A stretch of 30,286 bases of DNA from JBFFXF01 sp041569895 (GTDB taxonomy: Bacteria; Planctomycetota; UBA8108; JACQVS01), in the NCBI GenBank assembly GCA_041569895.1, contig JBFFXF010000063.1, forward strand, positions 1 through 30,286, given 5' to 3'. The position numbers and the translations under genes were made by a program. The notes beneath the pieces were generated by a model. It had not been told where the DNA came from and did not search any database. It was given only the letters and a program-made list of their open reading frames with translations. This document shows positions 8,629 through 19,006 of the stretch, piece by piece (the stretch's first letter is position 1; each line of letters opens with the position of its first letter).

Positions 8629-8889
8629 TCACCTCGAGAAAAGCCCCGGCGACGGCGCCGGCCTGTTCCCATGCCCCCCTCCGATCGCGGTCGCATTCGG
8701 AGCGCAGTACCAAAAGCGGCCGTATTGGGCCGCTACGACCTCGTCAGAGTGTGTGCGTGCGGCATCCGCCACCGGGGCCGCGACGCGCGCCATCGGACCG
8801 TTCGGCAGGTCCCGTCGCCGCGAGTCGCGATGTCGAACCACTCCTGCTCGTTCGGTGGCGCGCCCAGGGCGAGCGCGCCGTTCTGTCAT
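8629..8889 (-). CDS. doubtful small ORF with a strong ribosome site (86 residues)
   Basis: ATG 8889 has GGAGGGAGCTGCC directly before it (GGAGG with an 8-nt spacer), a better ribosome site than most genes in this window, and it overlaps the stop of another small ORF by ATGA. The first 30 codons in this frame are Arg-rich and unconvincing, while a second frame over the same bases reads more protein-like (NGALALGAPPNEQEWFDIATR). The later part in this frame (MARVAAPVADAARTHSDEVVAAQYGRF) again looks plausible. This could be a frameshifted remnant or chance. The hairpin at 8714-8733 lies inside it, which argues against it. Confidence 0.25.
   Translation of the reverse strand: MTERRARPGRATERAGVVRHRDSRRRDLPNGPMARVAAPVADAARTHSDEVVAAQYGRFWYCAPNATAIGGGHGNRPAPSPGLFSR
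8714..8733 (-). terminator. hairpin with T-run on the minus strand
   Basis: Minus strand: AGCGGCC, 6-nt loop, GGCCGCT, then TTT before GG. It is a 7-bp GC-rich stem with a short T-tract, positioned to stop leftward transcription that starts in the AT-rich patch near 9100. The weak T-tract keeps confidence low. Confidence 0.35.
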
Positions 8890-9146
8890 GGCAGCTCCCT
8901 CCGTTTCCTGGCTCCGTTCTGTCCGCGGACGCCCGCGGCGCCGGTCGCCGTACCGGTGGCGGCGCCGGTGACCGGGGCGCCCTCCGTGATGCTTTCGAGC
9001 GCTCGACACGACTCGACGTCTGCAGCGTCGCGGAGCCGCAAGAGCAATCCGGGTGCCACGGCGCCACCGACGAAAACAAACGACTTGCGAAAAATTTTGA
9101 ACGGCGTCTCACCCGGATCCGGACACCTGACCCGGATCCGGCACAC
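8886..9146 (-). CDS. doubtful small ORF upstream of, and overlapping, the 8629-8889 ORF
   Basis: An 86-codon frame whose second half has strong third-position G/C preference (ESITEGAPVTGAATGTATGAAGV) and ends in TGA overlapping the ATG of the next small ORF. Its nominal start lies inside the palindromic repeats and has no ribosome site, so if it is real the start is elsewhere. No family is recognised. Confidence 0.15.
   Translation of the reverse strand: MCRIRVRCPDPGETPFKIFRKSFVFVGGAVAPGLLLRLRDAADVESCRALESITEGAPVTGAATGTATGAAGVRGQNGARKRRELP
9111..9141. repeat. twin 12-nt direct repeats, each a palindrome
   Basis: ACCCGGATCCGG occurs at 9111-9122 and 9130-9141, 19 bp apart start to start. Each copy contains the perfect 10-bp palindrome CCGGATCCGG. 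The placement between an AT-rich patch and a promoter fits an operator pair or a small piece of a dispersed tandem repeat. Confidence 0.6.
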
Positions 9147-9234
9147 ACCGGCAAAAAACAGAAAAAATCAAAACGCGATCTCCACGCGGCCGGCGACCCC
9201 GTGCGGCGCGCTCGCGACCCTCGTGATGGCGACG

Positions 9235-9264
9235 TTGGGATTCGGTCGCGACCGCTGCTACAAT
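9235..9264 (+). promoter_or_regulatory. candidate promoter of mazG-moxR
   Basis: TTGGGA (9235-9240), an 18-nt spacer and TACAAT (9259-9264) give 4/6 and 5/6 matches to the housekeeping consensus, about 95-100 nt upstream of the mazG start. It is the only such pair I found in the region on this strand. Confidence 0.45.
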
Positions 9265-9363
9265 CCCAGCGCCCGCGCCCACCAGCGAGAGCGGCGGTGA
9301 CAGGCGATAGCGTGGCCGTCACTGGCGCAGTGGTCGCTGGCGCGGCCGTGGCACGGCGAGAGC

Positions 9364-10259
9364 ATGACGGCCGCACGGCGCCCGAGGTGTTCCGGAAACC
9401 GCATGGACGAGCAGAGCGGCGACGCACGACAGAGGGCCGACGGCACCATCGACGACAAGCTCGAGGCGCTGCGCGGCCTCCAGGCGGTCGTCGAGCGGCT
9501 CCGGGGGCCGGACGGCTGCCCCTGGGACCGCGAGCAGACGCTCGACTCGATGTCGCGGAACTTCCTCGAGGAGGCGTGCGAGGTGATCGACGCCGTCGAG
9601 TCCTCGAGCGCCGCCGCCCACAGCTCGAGCGACGCCGTCTGCGAGGAGCTCGGCGACCTGCTGATGAACATCTTCCTCGCGGCGCGCATCGCCGAGGAGG
9701 AGGGCGGCTTCGATCTCGCCCGCGTCGCCCGCACCGTGACGACGAAGCTCATCCGGCGCCACCCGCACGTCTTCGGCGACGCCAGCGCGGACACGAGCGA
9801 CGAGGTCCGGGTGCACTGGGAGCGGGTCAAGACGAGCGAGAAGCGGCGGGGCGGCCGCGACGGACCCGCCTCGACGCTCGACGGAGTTCCGAGAAGCCTC
9901 CCCCCGCTGGCGGCCGCCTTCGAGTACGGCAGGAAGGCGGCGCGCACGGGTTTCGACTGGCCCGAGGCGAGGGACGCGATCTCCAAGGTGCGCGAGGAGC
10001 TGCGCGAGGTCGAGGCGTCCCTCGATTCCGGCTCGCCCGGCCGCATCGAGGACGAGATCGGCGATCTCCTGCTCGCGGTCGTAAACGTCTCACGGAAGCT
10101 CGGGATCCTGCCCGATAGAGCACTCAGGAGGGCGAACGAGCGGTTCTGTCGCCGCTTCCGGCGCGTCGAGGACTTCATCGAGGTCACCCGCAAGCGCGAG
10201 GGCCGAACACCCTCGCTCGATGAGATGGAGGAGCAGTGGCAGCAAGCGAAGCGACAGGG

Positions 10260-10263
<4 letters not shown>
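9364..10263 (+). CDS. mazG: nucleoside triphosphate pyrophosphohydrolase MazG
   Basis: MazG hydrolyses (d)NTPs to the monophosphate and pyrophosphate, cleaning the nucleotide pool or lowering (p)ppGpp under stress. The 299-residue product has the tandem two-domain layout of the family. The N-terminal domain holds LRGPDGCPWDREQT and the metal-binding EEACEVIDAVE with the later EELGDLLMNIFLAARIAEEE. The C-terminal domain holds FDWPEARDAISKVREELREVE and DEIGDLLLAVVNVSRKLG. ATG 9403 (product starting MDEQSGDARQ) is an alternative start, because homology begins only near IDDKLEALRGLQ. The gene's TGA overlaps the moxR ATG as ATGA, so the two are probably translationally coupled. Confidence 0.92.
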
Positions 10264-11468
<1,205 letters not shown>

Positions 11469-11515
11469 CGGGCGCGTCGGGGAACCACGCCGAGCTCGCC
11501 GACCCGCTGCGGCGA

Positions 11516-13834
11516 TCAGGACCCGCGGTGCTTCAGGACGTACGCGATTACGTCCTTGGCGCAGTTGCGGCAGTACTCGTAGCGCGACTCCATGCGGTCG
11601 AGGACGTCGTGCACGCGCTTCTGGTCCTCCGCGTCGAGCAGGTCGAACTCGTCCGAGCCGTACCGGAGGATGTCCTGCTCGATGAGCGTCAGCATGCGCT
11701 CGCGGTCCTTGTAGAAGTCCTCGCGGAGCGCTGTGCGGATCTTCGGGAAGAGCTTGTGGTAGTCGATCTGCTTCTGCGGGTGGTCGAGCGACCAGGCGGC
11801 GATGCGCGTCATGATGTTCGAGCGAAACTCCTCGGGCGACTCCGAGATGTCGACCGTCTTCTCGACGGACGTCATCATCTCCTCGTTCGGCGGCTCGTAG
11901 GAGTTGGTCGCCGCGTTGTAGAGCTTCTCGCCGCTCTCGAACGCCTTGACGTGGCGGAAGTACTCGAGGAAGAAGCGGTCGTACTCGGACTCGTCCACCA
12001 GCCCGATGCAGTTGTAGACCTCCTCCGACACCTTGCGGATGTACTCGCGCCGCGCGACGTCGAGGAACTCGCGCGCGTCGTGGTACCCGTTGTCGACCGG
12101 CAGGCGGAGGAAGTCGTAGAGGCTGACGTCCTTGCAGAGGGCCTCGAGCGAGTCGAAGACGGCCATCGGCGTCAGGCACTCGTAGTTCTTGTTCTCGGCG
12201 GCGAACGCGAGCATCGTCATCATCTCGCGCGGTGACGCGCCGCGGCGTCCCTCGTACTCCGCCGAGAAGATGCCCTCGAACTCGCCCTCGCTCTCCTGGT
12301 ACTCCTCGCGCAGCTCTGTGACGCCGTTGCGGAGCGCCTTCTGTTCCTCCTCGGTCAGGCGCGTCGGCGGCTCGCCGGTGTCGTAGAGCACGGCCTTCTC
12401 GTACGGCGTCAGCTCGCCGACGACGCGCGCCAGCGCCCCGGTGTAGTTGTCGGGATCCGGCCTGCGGAGGCGCGTCAGCACCGCCCAGGTCGCCGCGATC
12501 TCCGCCGTGTGCGGCGTCACGTGCCGGTCACGCGAGAAGAGCTGGATGTGCGTCTCGTAGAGCTCCTTCTCCTTCGAGATCATCAGCAGGTACGGCGAGG
12601 CGATCAGCTCGATGCGCCCCTTGAAGCTCGAGAAGTCCGGACTGCGCTTGAAGAGGCTGAGCTGCTTCTCGTTCGTCGTGCCGATGATCACCTCGTCGAG
12701 GTACGCCATGAAGTGCGGCAGGTTGACGGTACCGCGCTCGCAGGTCGTCAGCAGGTACTTGTTGGTCTCGAGCGGCCGCTTGAGGAAGTCGCTGTACTCG
12801 AGGATGCCGTGGTTGGCGTCGATGATGTCCCCCACCGGCTCGAAGAGGCTGAGGTTGCGCAGCAACGCCGGGAGGTGCCAGTGTCGCTCGGACTGGATCG
12901 GCTGCACGGTGGCGTCGACGTTCCCTTGCGGCTCGATCGATACCGCCCCGATGCGGTACCGCTTCGAGATGTAGTACCGTTCGACCTGCACGTGCCGGAT
13001 CACCTTCATCCAGTCGCCCTGCGCCGCGCTGAGGAGCGCGTCGTAGATCCTCCGGCACTTCTGGCAGAGGTCGCCCTCGAGGAAGTACGTGTAGTTGAAG
13101 TCGGGACGCACCGGTCCGTCGTACCGCTCGATCGCCTGCTCGACGATCCGGCGGCGCTCCTCTCGCGGGATCAGGAAGAGCGGCGGGTCGTTCATCTCGC
13201 ACGAGATGCGCGACGAGATCTCCTTCTCGTCGAGAAGCGCGAGCGAGTCGCCAGTCTCGGCCTCCTCCGCCGCGCGATCGAAGCCGATGCGCTCGAGGTG
13301 CTCCTCGCGCTCGCTGAACACCCAGTTGAACCGCAGCAGCACGCCCTGGTCGGTGCGCGAGAACTTCTCCAGCGCGCGCACCACGCACTCGACGAAGCTC
13401 GTCTTGCCCGAGCCGTTCGGCCCGTGGAGCAGGATCATCTTGTCGACCCGCCCCTTGCGCGCGAAGCTCTTCAGGTGGCTGTAGAACTCGTTCTGGGCGC
13501 GCTCCTGGCCGACAAGCTGCTCGCCGAACTCGCCCCCGACGTCCGGATCGAAGAGACGGAACCGGTTGGTCTCGCGGCCGACGCGCGAGACTTCCCGCGA
13601 GCCGTAGTGGTCGAACATCTCGAGGACGTACTGCGGCGCGGTGCGCAGGAAGCGGTAGGGCTGCTCGATGAAATCCCCGAGGAAGTCCTCGAAGGTCTTC
13701 AGGCGGTCGCGGCTCTCGAACCCCTGTCTGTTGCCCTCCTGGATGCGCTGGAGAATCGATTCGGGGTCCATCTCTCGAGCTTCGAGCGCCGGTGCGACCG
13801 ACTTGTGATCGCGCGTTTCTTCCAGCTCCGCCAT
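11516..13834 (-). CDS. prkA: PrkA family AAA+ protein (serine protein kinase / YeaG type), long form
   Basis: PrkA/YeaG proteins carry an AAA+ domain with a C-terminal kinase-like region. Members were described as serine kinases; protease activity has been proposed for the Bacillus protein. They act in stationary phase, nitrogen starvation or sporulation. The 772-residue product is longer than E. coli YeaG (about 640). It has Walker A GPNGSGKT (138-145), the family phrase FLEGDLCQKCRRIYDAL with Cys 257 and 260, and ISKRYRIGAVSIEPQGNVDA. It has a long C-terminal half ending in CRNCAKDVIAYVL; the pair there is another possible metal site. ATG 13834 is chosen; a TTG at 13846 lacks a usable ribosome site. 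The usual partners YeaH (DUF444) and SpoVR are not in the window. A sigma-54 activator gene lies just upstream on the same strand; E. coli yeaG is itself under nitrogen/stress control. Confidence 0.93.
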   Translation of the reverse strand: MAELEETRDHKSVAPALEAREMDPESILQRIQEGNRQGFESRDRLKTFEDFLGDFIEQPYRFLRTAPQYVLEMFDHYGSREVSRVGRETNRFRLFDPDVGGEFGEQLVGQERAQNEFYSHLKSFARKGRVDKMILLHGPNGSGKTSFVECVVRALEKFSRTDQGVLLRFNWVFSEREEHLERIGFDRAAEEAETGDSLALLDEKEISSRISCEMNDPPLFLIPREERRRIVEQAIERYDGPVRPDFNYTYFLEGDLCQKCRRIYDALLSAAQGDWMKVIRHVQVERYYISKRYRIGAVSIEPQGNVDATVQPIQSERHWHLPALLRNLSLFEPVGDIIDANHGILEYSDFLKRPLETNKYLLTTCERGTVNLPHFMAYLDEVIIGTTNEKQLSLFKRSPDFSSFKGRIELIASPYLLMISKEKELYETHIQLFSRDRHVTPHTAEIAATWAVLTRLRRPDPDNYTGALARVVGELTPYEKAVLYDTGEPPTRLTEEEQKALRNGVTELREEYQESEGEFEGIFSAEYEGRRGASPREMMTMLAFAAENKNYECLTPMAVFDSLEALCKDVSLYDFLRLPVDNGYHDAREFLDVARREYIRKVSEEVYNCIGLVDESEYDRFFLEYFRHVKAFESGEKLYNAATNSYEPPNEEMMTSVEKTVDISESPEEFRSNIMTRIAAWSLDHPQKQIDYHKLFPKIRTALREDFYKDRERMLTLIEQDILRYGSDEFDLLDAEDQKRVHDVLDRMESRYEYCRNCAKDVIAYVLKHRGS

Positions 13835-13931
13835 CCGGGCCGCCAATCTCCCGTGCCGAGACGCGCCGTCCGTCCTAACACGTTATCGACCCGTACCCGG
13901 GAATTCTGCAGGGTCACCGGGGATTTCGCCA

Positions 13932-13948
13932 GCGGTTTCGCAAACCGC
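13932..13948. promoter_or_regulatory. perfect inverted repeat upstream of prkA
   Basis: GCGGTTT (13932-13938), loop CGC, AAACCGC (13942-13948): a 7-bp perfect hairpin about 100 bp before the prkA start and 130 bp after the sigma-54 activator stop. There is no T-tract, so an operator or a structured leader is as likely as a terminator. A sigma-54-like sequence overlaps it on the minus strand (GTGCACG-N4-TTGC, 13954-13940), with a perfect -12 box but TG where GG is expected in the -24 box. Confidence 0.4.
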
Positions 13949-14078
13949 GTGCACGGCGGCGCGCGTGGCCGCGGTATGCGCCGTCAGGAGCAGGCGATAA
14001 AGAGATGCACGGCGGCGCGGCGACGTTCGAGCCGACGGAGAGCCGTGACGCGACGTCGGACCCCGCCGCCGACCGCGC

Positions 14079-15989
<1,911 letters not shown>

Positions 15990-16014
15990 GGTGTTCCAGC
16001 CGGATCGCTCACCG

Positions 16015-16044
16015 GCCGCCCCGGGGGGCGGCGATCACCGCCCC
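16015..16044 (-). promoter_or_regulatory. two alternative hairpins in the leader of the sigma-54 activator
   Basis: GCCGCCCC (16015-16022) can pair with GGGGCGGC (16025-16032), though the 2-nt loop means the innermost pairs must open. The same arm GGGGCGG (16025-16031) can instead pair with CCGCCCC (16038-16044) across a 6-nt loop. The pairings exclude each other, and the structure sits 26-55 nt upstream of the start codon. Attenuator-like folding is inference; very GC-rich DNA makes chance stems common. Confidence 0.3.
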
Positions 16045-16155
16045 GGGCGCCCACCGCAGCCGCGTCCCCGGCCCGCCCCCGCCCGTCTCGCCGGGGGCCC
16101 CGAAGCTTCCGGGAACGCAAATCGGTCCGATAACGATGCTTGTGGAAGAACCCCT

Positions 16156-16165
16156 ATTGTACAAT
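16156..16165. promoter_or_regulatory. palindrome ATTGTACAAT overlapping a possible -10 box
   Basis: A perfect 10-bp AT-rich palindrome in very GC-rich DNA. TACAAT reads as a -10 box on both strands. The -35 candidates are weak (TGCTTG at a 17-nt spacing on the plus strand). It could be a shared promoter or operator between the activator and the transaminase. Confidence 0.35.
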
Positions 16166-16409
16166 CTGGCGCCGCGCGAGGGAACCCGGTTGCCCCTCCC
16201 GTGGAAAACCGGCCGCGAGCACGCTACCCTAAGTAGGTCAGTGGACACGATTCCGGGTCCGCCTCCCGAGTGATGTGTATCGCGAGGCGCCGCGAATCGT
16301 GGCCGAGTGGAAGAGGTGGAGAGGACCCACCGCCGGGAGCGGCCCCGATGCCGTGTTGAGACCGGAGGGCGCCCAGCGAGCGCCCGGAGAACCCCCACGA
16401 GGGCACACG

Positions 16410-17732
16410 ATGACGAGCACCCTCGCCGAGACTGTCCACGACGTCCTGCGACGCTATATCCTCGCCGATGGCTTCCCGGTGGTCTGCGATCTCGAGGCGA
16501 GCCGCGGCTCGTGGCTCGTCGACGCGCGCAGCGGCGAGCGCTACCTCGACTTCTTCAGCTTCTTCGCCAGCCTGCCGCTCGGCTTCAATCACCCGGCGCT
16601 GGCTCTGCCCGAGAACCGCGAGCGAATTCTCGCCGCCTCGCTCCACAAGGTCTCCAACAGCGACGTCTACACCGAGGCGTACGCGAGCTTCGTCAGGACC
16701 TTCGCCGAGGTCGCCCTGCCGCCGGCCTTCCCGCACCTCTTCTTCGTCGAGGGCGGCGCGCTCGCCGTCGAGAACGGACTGAAGACCGCGTTCGACTGGA
16801 AGGTGCGCAAGAACATGGCTGCCGGACGCGGCGACGCGCTCGGCACGCGTGTCCTCCACTTCCGCGAGGCGTTCCACGGCCGCACGGGCTACACACTGTC
16901 GCTGACCAACACCGATCCGATCAAGACCGCCTACTTCCCGAAGTTCGACTGGCCGCGCGTCCCCAACCCGAAGATCCGCTTCCCGCTCGACAAGCGCGAG
17001 ATCGCGCGCGTGAAGCGCGCCGAGGAGGAGAGCGTCGCGGCGATCGACAAGGCCTTCCGCGACCACCCGAACGACATCGCGGCGATCATCATCGAGCCGA
17101 TCCAGGGCGAGGGAGGCGACAACCACTTCCGCCCCGAATTCTTCCGCGCCCTGCGCGAGATCGCCGACCGCGAGGAGGCCCTGCTCGTCTTCGACGAGGT
17201 GCAGACCGGCATGGGGCTGACCGGAAAGCTCTGGGCGTTCGAGCACTTCGGCGTCGAGCCGGACGTGATTGCATTCGGCAAGAAGACCCAGGTCTGCGGC
17301 ATCATGGTCAACCGCCGCGTCGAGGAGGTCGCCGATCACGTCTTCAAGACGCCGTCCCGGCTCAACTCCACCTGGGGCGGCAACCTCGCCGACATGGTGC
17401 GCTGCGAGATCATCCTGGGCGCGATGCGCGACGAGGGTCTGGTCGACCAGGCCGCTCGCGTCGGCGCGTACCTCCTCGACCGCCTCCACGAGGTCGCCCG
17501 GCAGCACGAGAAGGTCGCCACCAACGTCCGCGGCCGCGGCCTGATGTGCGCCCTCGACCTCCCCGACCGCGCCCTCAGCCGCGAGGTCGTCCGCCGCTGC
17601 CGCGAGGAGCGCGTCATGATCCTCCCCTGCGGCGAACGCTCGGTGCGACTCCGCCCGGCCCTCACCGTCGGCGAGGAGGAAGTCGACCAGCTCACCGAAA
17701 TCCTCGACCGCGTCCTCGGATCGCTGCGATGA
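16410..17732 (+). CDS. lat: L-lysine 6-transaminase (epsilon-aminotransferase)
   Basis: A PLP-dependent class III aminotransferase that moves the epsilon-amino group of lysine to 2-oxoglutarate, giving 2-aminoadipate 6-semialdehyde and glutamate. The 440-residue product carries the phrases that set lysine transaminase apart in this class: YLDFFSFFASLPLGFNHPAL, HKVSNSDVYTE, LFFVEGGALAVENGLKTAFDWK, IIEPIQGEGGDNHFRPEFF, FDEVQTGMGLTGKLWAFEHF and FGKKTQVCGIM, where the lysine pair 291-292 includes the PLP Schiff-base residue. ATG 16410 has GAGGG (16399-16403) with a 6-nt spacer; the frame is open further upstream but homology starts here. The stop overlaps the next start as ATGA. In actinobacteria this enzyme feeds beta-lactam synthesis or dormancy metabolism; here a glutaryl-CoA-dehydrogenase-like gene nearby suggests lysine breakdown. 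Confidence 0.92.
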   Translation: MTSTLAETVHDVLRRYILADGFPVVCDLEASRGSWLVDARSGERYLDFFSFFASLPLGFNHPALALPENRERILAASLHKVSNSDVYTEAYASFVRTFAEVALPPAFPHLFFVEGGALAVENGLKTAFDWKVRKNMAAGRGDALGTRVLHFREAFHGRTGYTLSLTNTDPIKTAYFPKFDWPRVPNPKIRFPLDKREIARVKRAEEESVAAIDKAFRDHPNDIAAIIIEPIQGEGGDNHFRPEFFRALREIADREEALLVFDEVQTGMGLTGKLWAFEHFGVEPDVIAFGKKTQVCGIMVNRRVEEVADHVFKTPSRLNSTWGGNLADMVRCEIILGAMRDEGLVDQAARVGAYLLDRLHEVARQHEKVATNVRGRGLMCALDLPDRALSREVVRRCREERVMILPCGERSVRLRPALTVGEEEVDQLTEILDRVLGSLR

Positions 17733-18991
17733 GCGCGGCGGGGGCGATCTTCTCACTGACAGTCCTGCTCGCTGCCCCCCCACCGCAGCCCGAAAGCCCC
17801 CTCCGGGCCGTGGAGGTCTCCGTGCTCGATTCTCGGGCGACGGGGTATGGGACGTTTCAGAGTCACAATCAGAAGGTGGTGTGGTGCTCCGGGGGGATCT
17901 TCGCGGCGCATATTCGGTCTCGCAACGAGCCGTACACGGCGCAGACGTGGCGGCTGTCTCGCAGTCGGGATGGCGGCAAGACGTTCGAGGTCGTTCACGA
18001 GGCGACTCACGCGACGAATCCGCCGGTGATCGAGGCCGATGCCGCCGCGAACGTCTATCTGATCCGGCCCGACTTCATCGACGGCGACGCCTACCTCTAC
18101 CGCTTTCTCGCCGCGCGCGATTATCGCGATCCCGAGGTGTCGAACATCCCGCGAGGGGCCGCCGGCAAGTTCGCCATGGTGCTCGACGCGCCGCGGCGGC
18201 GGCTCTGCTACTTCGCGCACAACAACACGTTTCACCTGGTCGGCCTCGACGGCGGCGTCGAGCGCTCGGTCGACCTGCTGCGCGGCGGCGAGAGGGCCGT
18301 CCTCCAGTACCCGCTCCTCGCCCTGGCGCGCGACGGCACGCTGCACGCCGCGTGGACGACGCAGAAGCGCGGTGTCTACCTCTACTGGGACATCCATCAC
18401 ATCGCCTCGCGCGACGGCGGCGTGACGTGGAGCAACGTCGGCTCGCCAGACGTCACGCTGGACCTGCCGATCGTCGCCGATGACGGCGGTCCCGCCGCGC
18501 GGGTGTCGCTCGACGACGAGTTCGAGTCGCACACGTGGCTGTCGAACCTCCTCGCCAGGGACGGCAAGCTCCACTTCCTCTACCTGGCGCAGACCGATCC
18601 CTCGCGCGAGCATTTCGTGCGCCGCGACGCGACCACCGGGGAGGAGGATGTGCGCATCCAGCCGGACCTGCGCGGCGAGCGCATCTCGCTCCGTGGCCTC
18701 TCGGGGTTCTTCGCGACGCGCTCGGCCGAGACCGGCTCGCCGCTCTACTGCGTCTCCAACGCCGGCGGGAAGATCGCCTGTCTGGTCAGCCGCGACAACG
18801 GCCGCACCTGGTCGGATCACGCGGTGAGCGAGGAGACCTTCGCGCCCTACTCGATCGGCGGCGCGCGCGAGATCACGCCCGACGGCTGGATCCTCGGCAC
18901 CTTCACCGACCAGACCGCCGCGAGCGACGACCTCGAACGCCACTGCCCGGTCTACTTCTTCCGCATCCGCGCCGAGCGGGCGTCGCCGTGA
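17729..18991 (+). CDS. secreted BNR/sialidase-fold protein with three Asp boxes
   Basis: A 420-residue protein with an N-terminal hydrophobic segment (AIFSLTVLLAA, residues 6-16) that looks like a signal peptide. Three Asp-box motifs of the form S-R-D-x-G-x-T-W/F lie at 79-86, 227-234 and 354-361, marking a six-bladed beta-propeller of the sialidase/BNR type. The Arg triad and Tyr/Glu pair of true sialidases cannot be assigned by eye, so enzyme activity is open. It starts inside the stop codon of lat (ATGA), so the two are translationally coupled; a biological link between a lysine transaminase and an exported propeller is not obvious. The first 200 bases are noticeably poorer in G/C at third positions (about 17810-18030) than the rest. 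Confidence 0.8.
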   Translation: MSAAGAIFSLTVLLAAPPPQPESPLRAVEVSVLDSRATGYGTFQSHNQKVVWCSGGIFAAHIRSRNEPYTAQTWRLSRSRDGGKTFEVVHEATHATNPPVIEADAAANVYLIRPDFIDGDAYLYRFLAARDYRDPEVSNIPRGAAGKFAMVLDAPRRRLCYFAHNNTFHLVGLDGGVERSVDLLRGGERAVLQYPLLALARDGTLHAAWTTQKRGVYLYWDIHHIASRDGGVTWSNVGSPDVTLDLPIVADDGGPAARVSLDDEFESHTWLSNLLARDGKLHFLYLAQTDPSREHFVRRDATTGEEDVRIQPDLRGERISLRGLSGFFATRSAETGSPLYCVSNAGGKIACLVSRDNGRTWSDHAVSEETFAPYSIGGAREITPDGWILGTFTDQTAASDDLERHCPVYFFRIRAERASP

Positions 18992-19006
18992 CGGCGGTCG
19001 CCGCGC

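Larger units (their letters stand above)
8605..9363. other. long intergenic region with an AT-rich patch and repeats, no convincing gene
   Basis: No frame here has clear homology by eye. The stretch 9068-9175 is markedly richer in A/T than its surroundings (runs of A and T at 9089-9098 and 9152-9172). It holds the twin palindromes at 9111-9141, a candidate plus-strand promoter at 9235-9264, a hairpin at 8714-8733, and two short minus-strand ORFs listed separately with low confidence. Confidence 0.6.
15990..16409. other. divergent intergenic region: leader of the sigma-54 activator and of the lysine transaminase
   Basis: The 420 bp hold no gene. On the minus strand the activator leader has two mutually exclusive hairpins sharing one arm (16015-16044, listed separately). 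Further right is the 10-bp palindrome ATTGTACAAT (16156-16165). From 16166 to 16395 no clear structure is seen before the ribosome site GAGGG (16399-16403) of the transaminase. Confidence 0.6.

Noticed and set aside
9349..9363. Possible sigma-54 promoter before mazG (TGGCACG-N4-GAGC)
   Set aside because: The -24 box is perfect but the -12 box lacks TT and it abuts the ATG at 9364; a sigma-70-like promoter at 9235-9264 is a better explanation. It would only work if the start is ATG 9403.
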